From an uncultured Bacteroides sp. (GTDB lineage Bacteria > Bacteroidota > Bacteroidia > Bacteroidales > Bacteroidaceae), in contig UQTJ01000065.1 in the NCBI GenBank assembly GCA_900544075.1, forward strand, positions 1-10,839: a DNA stretch of 10,839 nt. The letters run 5' to 3'. The notes below the pieces were generated by a model that saw nothing but the letters and a program-made list of their open reading frames with translations, was not told the origin of the DNA and ran no database searches. This document shows positions 4,755-10,839 of the stretch, in pieces (the stretch's first letter is position 1; every line of letters begins with the position of its first letter). The position numbers and the translations under genes are program-made.

Positions 4755-5138
4755 ATGAAAAAGAAATTAAAAATAGAATATTCTTTAAATCCTACTTCAG
4801 GAATAATATTATGGAATGCAATAAGTACACCGGCCGGCCTTGAAAGATGGTTTGCCGACAAAGTGACAAGAAACGGAAAAGTATTCACATTCCATTGGGG
4901 GAAAACAGAAACACGAGATGCAGAAATAACAAACTTCCGCTCCGAATCTTTCATAAAATTTCACTGGAAAGACGATGATGACCCAAAATCTTTTTTTGAA
5001 TTCAAGATTCTGTATAATGAATTGACTGCAGACAATATACTTGAAGTCACCGACTGTGTGGGACAGGAAGATGAAGATGATACCGTCAATCTCTGGAACT
5101 CACAAATAGACGTACTGAAGAGAGTTTTCGGTTTATGA
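4755..5138 (+). CDS. START-like domain protein (small SRPBCC-fold family)
   Basis: A 127-residue soluble protein with no signal peptide. Its order of elements fits the START/AHSA1-like helix-grip fold of Bacteroidetes 'START-like domain-containing' proteins: an N-terminal strand (KLKIEYSLN), the conserved STPAGLERWFAD segment (24-35), central strands (GKVFTFHWG, ESFIKFHW), and a long C-terminal helix (NLWNSQIDVLKRVFGL). The run WKDDDDP (71-77) and the acidic EDEDD (105-109) are notable. Such folds bind hydrophobic ligands; the ligand here is unknown. It precedes the LptF-like permease by 79 bases on the same strand, a gap that contains a possible extra -7 box, so co-transcription is possible but not sure. 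The ATG at 4755 fits the fold and is the first in frame. Confidence 0.8.
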   Translation: MKKKLKIEYSLNPTSGIILWNAISTPAGLERWFADKVTRNGKVFTFHWGKTETRDAEITNFRSESFIKFHWKDDDDPKSFFEFKILYNELTADNILEVTDCVGQEDEDDTVNLWNSQIDVLKRVFGL

Positions 5139-5192
5139 AATGCATATATTTAAAAATATACAAAACATTACTCCCTATCCATTATTTTATGC

Positions 5193-5200
5193 TATTTTTG
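5193..5200 (+). promoter_or_regulatory. Possible -7 box ahead of the LptF-like gene
   Basis: TATTTTTG matches TAnnTTTG and ends 17 bases before the ATG at 5218. No TTTG is present at -33. It could give the lptF-ribBA-BI-1 unit its own start independent of the START-like gene. Confidence 0.4.
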
Positions 5201-5217
5201 CAACATAAAACAAAAAG

Positions 5218-7122
5218 ATGGGAATATTACGTTTGAAAAAATTAGATATATTCGTTCTGAAGAGTTTTATGTTACTCTTTGCCGGAACGTTCTTCATATG
5301 CTTGTTCATCTTCATGATGCAATTCTTGTGGAAATATGTCGATGAACTGGTCGGAAAGGGACTTGAGCTGGACATCCTGGCACAATTCTTTTTTCTGTCT
5401 GCACTTACCCTTATACCTCTGTCACTTCCATTGGCTATACTGCTTGCAGCCCTTATGACATTCGGTAATTTCGGAGAAAGATACGAATTACTGTCCATGA
5501 AGGCCGCAGGCATTCCACTTTTGAGAATAATGCGCCCTATAGCAGTAATGTGTCTTATATTGGGCCTGACTTCATTCTATTTCCAGAATGTAATAGGTCC
5601 GAAAGCCCAAAAGCAGCTGTGGACATTATTAGTGTCAATGAAGCAGAAATCACCGGAAGTAGACATTCCGGAAAAGGTATTTTACTCCGACATAGAAGGA
5701 TATAATATCTATGTAAACAAGAAAGACCGTGAAACAGGTATTCTGAAAGATGTTCTGATTTACAACTTCTCGGACGGATTTGAAAACGCCCGCATAATAT
5801 GGGCTGAAGAAGGAAAACTGGAACTGACTGCCGACAAGAAGCATCTGTATCTGCACCTTTACAACGGTGAGCTGTTCGAAAATCTGAAATCACAGAATAT
5901 AGACTCAAAAAATGTGCCATACCGCAGGGAAACGTTCATTGAGAAGCATTCGCTCATAGACTTCGATGCCGAATTCAACATGGTGGACGGAAGTTTCCTG
6001 AACAGACGTTCGGACATCAAGAACATGAATGAGCTAACGGCTACAATAGACTCATTGACCACCTATACAGACAGTGTGGGAAGGGCTATGTATAATGAAA
6101 TCATGGCATCTACATACAAAAACAATGACTTGAGCAAATCCGATTCGATAAAAATCAAGGAACAGAATCTTACATATATAAATACTGACAGTATATTCCG
6201 CTCGCTGAGTTCGGATGAAAAACTTAAGACACTGTCTTCTACAGAAAGAAGAATGTCGTCTATCAGCTCAGACTGGAGCATGAAATCGTTTGTGACACAA
6301 GATAACGACAAAAGCATTCGTTCTCATACTTCCGACTGGCACAAGAAGATAACCCTGTCATTCGCCTGTGTATTCTTCTTCTTTATCGGTGCCCCGTTAG
6401 GAGCTATCATAAGAAAAGGAGGTTTAGGTATGCCGGTAGTTATATCCGTACTGATGTTCATTCTGTATTATATCATCGACTCTGGTGCTACACGTGTGGC
6501 CAAGAGTGGTGAGATGAACATCATTCTCGGCACATGGATGAGTAGTCTGGTGCTGGCACCTTTGGGAGCATTCCTTACCTACAAGTCGAACAAAGACTCC
6601 GTGGTATTCAACATAGACGTGTATAAGGCATTCTTCAGAAAAATATTCGGAATCAGACAGTCAAGACATATTTTCAGGAAGGAAGTCATCATTTTCACTC
6701 CGGACTATGCACAGATATGCGACAAGCTTGATAACATATGCCGCGAATGTGAGGACTATTCGGCTACGCACAAACTGTTAGGGCTGCCCAATTATTATAA
6801 GATTTTCACAAATCATACTCACGACGACCATATCAAGGAAATCAGCCAACAGCTGGAAAGCGTGATAGAAGAACTTTCAAACTCGAAAGACGGAGTAATC
6901 CTGAACAATATGAACAACTATCCGTTTTTATTTATAAAAGCCCACAAGAGTGTGTCGGACAAGATATGGCTCAACCTTTTATTGGGAATCATAGTTCCTG
7001 CCGGCATAGTAATATGGCTCAATATATGGAGACATAGAATTACGCTCGACAAGGATTTGAAAATAATTATAAAGACAAGCAGGGACATTCAGGAAAGAAT
7101 AAGAACAAACATATTACAATAG
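5218..7122 (+). CDS. LptF/LptG (YjgP/YjgQ) family permease, extended form
   Basis: An inner-membrane component of the lipopolysaccharide export ABC transporter (LptB2FG with LptC), which extracts LPS toward the outer membrane. Predicted helices lie at residues 12-38, 55-83 and 104-126, then a long periplasmic region (127-375), then helices at 377-397, 403-421 and 433-455. This is the family's 3 + periplasmic domain + 3 plan. The family-typical cytoplasmic segment FGERYELLSMKAAGIPLLRIMRP (85-107) is the LptB-coupling region. At 634 residues it is much longer than E. coli LptF/LptG (about 360). The surplus is a Ser/Asp/Lys-rich insertion around 265-370 in the periplasmic part, and a C-terminal extension (456-634) with a predicted seventh helix at 583-601 and basic tail. 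ribBA starts 11 bases after its stop. Whether it serves as LptF or LptG is not decided, so no symbol is given. Confidence 0.88.
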   Translation: MGILRLKKLDIFVLKSFMLLFAGTFFICLFIFMMQFLWKYVDELVGKGLELDILAQFFFLSALTLIPLSLPLAILLAALMTFGNFGERYELLSMKAAGIPLLRIMRPIAVMCLILGLTSFYFQNVIGPKAQKQLWTLLVSMKQKSPEVDIPEKVFYSDIEGYNIYVNKKDRETGILKDVLIYNFSDGFENARIIWAEEGKLELTADKKHLYLHLYNGELFENLKSQNIDSKNVPYRRETFIEKHSLIDFDAEFNMVDGSFLNRRSDIKNMNELTATIDSLTTYTDSVGRAMYNEIMASTYKNNDLSKSDSIKIKEQNLTYINTDSIFRSLSSDEKLKTLSSTERRMSSISSDWSMKSFVTQDNDKSIRSHTSDWHKKITLSFACVFFFFIGAPLGAIIRKGGLGMPVVISVLMFILYYIIDSGATRVAKSGEMNIILGTWMSSLVLAPLGAFLTYKSNKDSVVFNIDVYKAFFRKIFGIRQSRHIFRKEVIIFTPDYAQICDKLDNICRECEDYSATHKLLGLPNYYKIFTNHTHDDHIKEISQQLESVIEELSNSKDGVILNNMNNYPFLFIKAHKSVSDKIWLNLLLGIIVPAGIVIWLNIWRHRITLDKDLKIIIKTSRDIQERIRTNILQ

Positions 7123-7133
7123 CAATAGAAATT

Positions 7134-8348
7134 ATGAACAAAATCAAACTGAACACAATCGAAGAAGCAATAGAAGATTTTCGCAAAGGTGAAATTGTCA
7201 TAGTAGTGGACGATGAAGACCGCGAAAATGAAGGCGATATGATAGTTGCGGCAGAACTTATCACACCGGAGAAAGTAAACTTCATGCTGAAACATGCGAG
7301 AGGTGTGTTATGTGCTCCTATAACTATATCAAGATGCGACGAACTGGATTTGCCAAGACAGGTATCTAACAATACATCAATACTTGGCACACCGTTCACT
7401 GTAACAATCGATAAGTTGGAAGGCTGTACCACAGGGGTTTCTGCAGCTGACAGAGCTGCTACAATACGTGCCTTGGCTGATCCAACCTCAAAACCAGAAA
7501 CATTCGGCAGACCTGGACATGTAAACCCTTTATACGCACAAGACAAAGGAGTTTTACGCCGTGCAGGACATACAGAAGCATGCGTTGACATGGCACGCCT
7601 TGCAGGACTCTACCCGGCTGCAGCACTTATGGAGGTAATGAACGAGGACGGAACTATGGCGCGTCTGCCTGAACTGAGAAAAATAGCAGATGAATTCGGC
7701 TTCAAACTGATTTCGATAGCAGACCTTATAGCATATCGTCTGAAACAGGAATCACTCGTGGAAAAAGGTGTAGAAGTGGATATGCCTACAGAACACGGAC
7801 ACTTCAGACTGATTCCTTTCCGCCAGAAAAGCAACGGACTTGAACACGTAGCACTGATAAAAGGTAACTTCACTCCTGACGAACCTGTTCTGGTGAGAGT
7901 TCACTCTTCATGCGCTACAGGCGACATTTTCGGCTCTATGAGATGCGACTGCGGCGAACAGCTTCACAAAGCAATGGAACTCATAGACAAAGAAGGAAAG
8001 GGAGCGGTAATCTACCTTAACCAGGAAGGAAGAGGTATCGGACTGATGGAAAAAATGAAAGCATACAAACTTCAGGAAGAAGGTATGGACACTGTAGATG
8101 CAAACATCTGCCTCGGACATCAGGCTGACGAACGCGACTATGGTGTAGGTGCACAGATTCTTAGAGAAATAGGTATCACAAAAATGCGTCTTCTCACCAA
8201 CAATCCTGTCAAAAGAGTTGGTCTTGAGGCTTACGGACTGGAAATAGTAGAAAACGTGCCTATCGAAGTTACACCTAATGAATTCAACGAGAGATATCTG
8301 CATACTAAAAAGGAACGTATGGGCCATACTCTCCATTTCAACAAATAA
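7134..8348 (+). CDS. ribBA: Bifunctional 3,4-dihydroxy-2-butanone-4-phosphate synthase / GTP cyclohydrolase II
   Basis: A cytoplasmic enzyme that makes both riboflavin precursors: the N-terminal domain converts ribulose-5-phosphate to 3,4-dihydroxy-2-butanone 4-phosphate, and the C-terminal domain opens GTP to the pyrimidine intermediate. The DHBP synthase half (about 1-205) has the acidic metal/active-site motif DDEDRENEGD (26-35) and RRAGHTEA (142-149). The GTP cyclohydrolase II half has the zinc ligands C260, C271 and C273 (C-x10-C-x-C), NQEGRGIGL (296-304), and DERDYGVGAQIL (332-343) with LLTNNPVK (353-360). All catalytic residues expected are visible in both halves, and the 404-residue length is normal for RibBA. 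The gene sits in a tight unit between the LptF-like permease and a BI-1 family gene, without other rib genes. No FMN riboswitch is apparent in the 11-base gap. Confidence 0.97.
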   Translation: MNKIKLNTIEEAIEDFRKGEIVIVVDDEDRENEGDMIVAAELITPEKVNFMLKHARGVLCAPITISRCDELDLPRQVSNNTSILGTPFTVTIDKLEGCTTGVSAADRAATIRALADPTSKPETFGRPGHVNPLYAQDKGVLRRAGHTEACVDMARLAGLYPAAALMEVMNEDGTMARLPELRKIADEFGFKLISIADLIAYRLKQESLVEKGVEVDMPTEHGHFRLIPFRQKSNGLEHVALIKGNFTPDEPVLVRVHSSCATGDIFGSMRCDCGEQLHKAMELIDKEGKGAVIYLNQEGRGIGLMEKMKAYKLQEEGMDTVDANICLGHQADERDYGVGAQILREIGITKMRLLTNNPVKRVGLEAYGLEIVENVPIEVTPNEFNERYLHTKKERMGHTLHFNK

Positions 8349-8366
8349 AAAACAATTGTACACATT

Positions 8367-9080
8367 ATGAATATACTTGAAACTAAAGACCTTGTAAAAA
8401 ACACTTACGAATCGAAGGTTGCACAGAATGCACTGATGCGCAGCGTCTATACATGGATGACTCTCGCACTGGCAATAACAGGACTTACAGCTATGTACAT
8501 GGCAAAATCGTTGACTTTCATCAACACCATGACACAGAACTCGATGATGTTCTGGGGAATACTTATAGCTGAAGTTGTACTTGTAATGTACATGACAGCA
8601 AGAATAAACAAAATCAGTTTTACTACTGCAACACTGCTGTTCATTGCCTACTCTATCCTAAACGGAGTGACACTATCCGTACTGTTTTTAGTGTACACAA
8701 TGAGCTCCATAGCAACAACATTTTTCGTTACGGCAGGTACATTCGGAGTGATGGCTGTCTTCGGATACATAACAAAGAAAGACCTGACACGCATCGGAAG
8801 CCTTTGCATCATGGGAGTCATAGGTATCATCATAGCATCAGTGGTAAATATGTTCTTACATAATTCCATGATGGATATGATAATCTCTTACGTTGGAGTA
8901 TTGCTCTTCATCGGACTCACAGCATACGATGCACAGAAAATAAAACGTCTCCTGAGCGGCGATGACATAGAAGTGAACGAATCGACTCAGAAAATCGCAC
9001 TCTTAGGTGCACTGACACTCTATTTGGACTTCATAAACCTGTTCATCTACCTCCTCAGAATATTGGGAGACAGAAAGTAA
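8367..9080 (+). CDS. Bax inhibitor-1/YccA family membrane protein
   Basis: A 237-residue seven-helix inner-membrane protein of the BI-1 family (relatives: E. coli YccA and YbhL, B. subtilis YetJ). Hydrophobic segments are near 28-46, 60-77, 85-109, 114-134, 143-162, 169-186 and 208-231, after a soluble N-terminal stretch. Family signatures are TAYDAQKIK (185-193) and LDFINLFIYLLRILG (220-234). The aspartates D188 and D221 lie in the positions where BI-1 homologues carry a pH-sensing acidic pair in the calcium leak pathway; assigning them here is an inference. The physiological role in Bacteroidales is unknown, with proposed links to calcium leak and to control of the FtsH protease. It starts 18 bases after ribBA and is followed directly by the operon terminator, so it is the last gene of the unit. 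Confidence 0.92.
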   Translation: MNILETKDLVKNTYESKVAQNALMRSVYTWMTLALAITGLTAMYMAKSLTFINTMTQNSMMFWGILIAEVVLVMYMTARINKISFTTATLLFIAYSILNGVTLSVLFLVYTMSSIATTFFVTAGTFGVMAVFGYITKKDLTRIGSLCIMGVIGIIIASVVNMFLHNSMMDMIISYVGVLLFIGLTAYDAQKIKRLLSGDDIEVNESTQKIALLGALTLYLDFINLFIYLLRILGDRK

Positions 9081-9083
9081 ATC

Positions 9084-9113
9084 AAATGCCGCCAAAAGCG
9101 GCATTTTTTTATT
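9084..9113 (+). terminator. Terminator of the lptF-like/ribBA/BI-1 unit
   Basis: A 9-bp stem AAATGCCGC/GCGGCATTT (9084-9092 and 9098-9106), loop CAAAA, then a run of T. It starts 3 bases after the BI-1 stop. It is a textbook intrinsic terminator with a GC-rich core. Confidence 0.93.
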
Positions 9114-9128
9114 TTCAAGGCTGTTTCT

Positions 9129-9160
9129 TTTGCGTATTTCATAAGAAATAGCTTATTTTG
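9129..9160 (+). promoter_or_regulatory. Probable promoter of the aminotransferase gene
   Basis: TTTG (9129-9132), 20-base spacer, then TTATTTTG (9153-9160), which differs from TAnnTTTG at one base. It leaves a leader of about 30 bases before the ATG at 9196. Its place right after a strong terminator supports an independent transcript. Confidence 0.55.
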
Positions 9161-9195
9161 CAGAATAATTCAACATTTAAACAAGGACTATAACA

Positions 9196-10389
9196 ATGAA
9201 TCAACTTTCAGATCGTTTGAACAGCCTGTCGCCATCGGCTACATTGGCTATGTCACAGAAGAGTAGCGAATTAAAAGCGCAAGGTATTGACGTAATCAAC
9301 CTTAGTGTAGGTGAACCTGACTTCAACACACCGGACCACATCAAAGAAGCTGCAAAGAAAGCTATTGATGACAACTTCTCTCGTTATTCTCCAGTTCCGG
9401 GATATCCTGCACTTCGCAATGCCATAGTTGAAAAACTTAAAAAAGAAAACGGACTTGAATACACTGCTGCACAAATCAGCTGTGCTAACGGTGCTAAACA
9501 GTCAGTTTGTAACGTGATTATGGCCCTTATAAACAAAGGTGATGAAGTAATTGTTCCTGCACCTTACTGGGTAAGCTATCCTGAAATGGTAAAATTGGCG
9601 GAAGGTACTCCGGTTATCGTAAGCGCAGGCATAGAACAGGACTTCAAGATTACTCCTGAACAGCTTGAAGCCACTATCACTCCTAACACTCGTGCACTTA
9701 TCCTGTGTTCTCCTTCTAACCCAACTGGTTCTGTTTACACAAAAGAAGAATTGGCAGGATTGGCTGCAGTACTTGCTAAGCACGAACGTGTTATCGTAAT
9801 TGCTGACGAAATCTACGAACATATCAACTATATCGGAAAGCATCAGAGCATCGCACAGTTTGCTGAAATCAAAGACCGCGTAGTTATCGTAAACGGTGTT
9901 TCAAAAGCATACGCAATGACAGGATGGCGTATCGGTTTCATCGCCGGTCCGGAATGGATTGTAAAAGGCGTAAACAAACTTCAGGGTCAGTACACTTCAG
10001 GTCCATGTTCTGTTTCTCAGAAAGCTGCTGAAGCTGCATATACTGGAACTCAGGAACCTGTTGAAGAAATGCGTAAGGCATTCGAACGCCGTCGTGACCT
10101 TATCGTTAAATTAGCTAAGGAAATTCCTGGATTCGAAGTTAACAATCCGCAAGGAGCATTCTATCTGTTCCCTAAATGTGATTCTTTCTTCGGCAAGAAG
10201 GATGGCGACAGAGTGATAAACAACTCTGACGATTTGGCGATGTATCTTCTTGAAGTCGGCCACGTGGCATGCGTTGGCGGTACATCATTCGGCGCTCCTG
10301 AATGTATCCGTATGAGCTACGCTACTTCTGACGAAAACATAGTAGAATCTATGCGCAGAATCAAAGAGACATTGGCTCGTTTGAAATAA
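9196..10389 (+). CDS. aspC: Aspartate aminotransferase (PLP-dependent, class I fold)
   Basis: A 397-residue cytoplasmic enzyme expected to interconvert aspartate + 2-oxoglutarate and oxaloacetate + glutamate. Motifs visible: NLSVGEPDFNTP (35-46), PGYPALRNAI (68-77), the PLP-binding SPSNPTG (172-178), IADEIYE (202-208) with the aspartate D204 that contacts the pyridine nitrogen, the Schiff-base lysine K237 in SKAYAMTGWRIGF (236-248), and R372 in RMSYAT for the substrate alpha-carboxylate. The set of motifs fits the I-beta-type bacterial AspATs (Thermus/Bacillus-like) more than E. coli AspC. Substrate range could be wider, for example aromatic acids or prephenate, so the symbol is a best guess. 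Its codon choice looks more biased (frequent GCT/GGT/CGT) than that of its neighbours, consistent with high expression. It is a single gene with its own promoter and terminator. Confidence 0.9.
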   Translation: MNQLSDRLNSLSPSATLAMSQKSSELKAQGIDVINLSVGEPDFNTPDHIKEAAKKAIDDNFSRYSPVPGYPALRNAIVEKLKKENGLEYTAAQISCANGAKQSVCNVIMALINKGDEVIVPAPYWVSYPEMVKLAEGTPVIVSAGIEQDFKITPEQLEATITPNTRALILCSPSNPTGSVYTKEELAGLAAVLAKHERVIVIADEIYEHINYIGKHQSIAQFAEIKDRVVIVNGVSKAYAMTGWRIGFIAGPEWIVKGVNKLQGQYTSGPCSVSQKAAEAAYTGTQEPVEEMRKAFERRRDLIVKLAKEIPGFEVNNPQGAFYLFPKCDSFFGKKDGDRVINNSDDLAMYLLEVGHVACVGGTSFGAPECIRMSYATSDENIVESMRRIKETLARLK

Positions 10390-10436
10390 TAATATACCCA
10401 CTGTATAAAGTTACTCAACTGAGTACAAACGAATAC

Positions 10437-10482
10437 AAAAAGGCCCGGTCATTGAAATTTTCATCAATGTTCGGGTCTTTTT
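10437..10482 (+). terminator. Terminator after the aminotransferase gene
   Basis: A 19-base stem (10437-10455 with 10464-10482) with one T-T mismatch, two G-U pairs and an 8-base loop AATTTTCA. The stem begins with A5 and ends in T5 after GGCCCG/CGGGTC, so it could act in both directions. It starts 48 bases after the stop codon. Confidence 0.88.
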
Positions 10483-10723
10483 CATTTCAAACCCATTGGA
10501 GTTGCTCTTCTGAAATATGCCAAAATCGCCTTGAGAACAACAAAGAATAATCCTTTGCCTACAACTCTGCCTACAACAGTCGGCAGAGAAGATATTCTTA
10601 ACCTTTACGAACGATACAGATTTACAGCATAAATGCTTTAGCATAATATCAGTATAACCTATGTGTGAAAGATGTGAAAGTGAAATATATGTATGTTTCT
10701 ACATACTTCTATCACAACATAGC
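10483..10723. other. Gene-free stretch with short repeats
   Basis: No convincing gene on either strand. It contains TGCCTACAAC twice (10556-10565 and 10568-10577, period 12), an inverted repeat CTCTGCC/GGCAGAG overlapping the second copy, and a small hairpin GTATGT/ACATAC near 10691-10706. A minus-strand open frame (10411-10644) crosses the terminator stem and has no recognisable family; a 40-codon minus-strand stretch here has no start codon. A short transcript ending at the hairpin 10724-10787 cannot be excluded. Confidence 0.5.
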
Positions 10724-10787
10724 ATATAAAACGCCAAAAAGACAATTCGATCATATGAAATCAAATTGTCTTTTTGGTGTTTTATAT
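10724..10787. terminator. Very long hairpin, probable bidirectional terminator
   Basis: Arms of 24 bases (10724-10747 and 10764-10787) pair completely except for one G-U wobble, around a 16-base loop. The stem contains A5/T5 tracts next to GCC/GGT and ends in an AT-rich flank, so it can terminate from either side. Since the aminotransferase already has its own terminator, this one probably serves a gene entering from beyond the window on the minus strand, or an unseen small RNA. Confidence 0.7.
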
Positions 10788-10839
10788 TATTGCTGTCCGA
10801 TAAAAATTTATCTAAGTCATAAAAATAAGGCTGACTTCA

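Noticed and set aside
5555..5920. Minus-strand 121-codon open frame opposite the LptF-like gene
   Set aside because: Antisense of a clear membrane-protein gene, no recognisable motif.
7067..7591. Minus-strand 174-codon open frame opposite ribBA
   Set aside because: Low-complexity shadow of the ribBA reading frame, which has intact catalytic motifs; no promoter or start context.
7908..8363. Minus-strand 151-codon open frame opposite the 3' half of ribBA
   Set aside because: Shadow of the GTP cyclohydrolase II domain; Phe/Ser/Cys-rich composition typical of antisense frames.
10494..10617. Minus-strand 40-codon stretch rich in Val, Gly and Phe
   Set aside because: It looks protein-like at first sight but has an in-frame stop directly upstream and no start codon before most of it; length is too short to support a pseudogene claim.
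10411..10644. Minus-strand 77-codon open frame
   Set aside because: It runs through both arms of the 10437-10482 terminator and has no family resemblance; Cys-rich composition looks random.

Overview
The window looks like chromosomal DNA of a gut-type Bacteroidales bacterium (Bacteroides, Phocaeicola, Prevotella or a close relative). The reasons are the AT-rich base composition, promoters of the Bacteroidetes form TTTG-N19/20-TAnnTTTG in front of both tRNA loci and higBA, tRNA genes without an encoded CCA, weak Shine-Dalgarno signals, and the gene families present. The exact genus is not settled.

Layout. At the left edge is the 5' two-thirds of a tRNA-Lys(TTT) gene on the minus strand (1-50). 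Next comes a minus-strand AI-2E-family membrane protein (186-1304). It is divergent from rsmI (1510-2199, 16S rRNA methyltransferase), which is followed 13 bases later by a coiled-coil lipoprotein gene (2213-3067) ending in a strong hairpin terminator. From 3167 to 4461 lies a tRNA-Met locus on the minus strand. It has two identical intact tRNA(CAT) genes (4254-4327 and 4388-4461) and a third, 3'-only fragment (3227-3268). Between the fragment and the intact copy sits a roughly 1-kb segment whose only genes are a higB-higA toxin-antitoxin pair.

From 4755 the plus strand carries a START-like protein, a long LptF/LptG-family permease, ribBA (riboflavin biosynthesis) and a Bax-inhibitor-1 family membrane protein. 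The last three are separated by only 11 and 18 bases and end at one terminator, so they read as one transcription unit. An aspartate-type aminotransferase (9196-10389) follows with its own promoter and terminator. The last 350 bases hold no convincing gene but contain a very long hairpin.

The most interesting structure is the higBA segment. It is bounded by 102-bp direct repeats (3167-3268 and 4194-4295, one mismatch). Each repeat runs from the first base of the tRNA anticodon loop, through the tRNA 3' end, to the end of the tRNA's own terminator. This is the geometry left by an element that integrated in a tRNA gene and rebuilt it, yet no integrase is present. The segment therefore looks like a minimal, cis-mobilisable or decayed integrative element with a toxin-antitoxin pair as its only cargo. 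Its duplicated terminator is also placed to end the higBA transcript. The remaining genes look like ordinary housekeeping chromosome.
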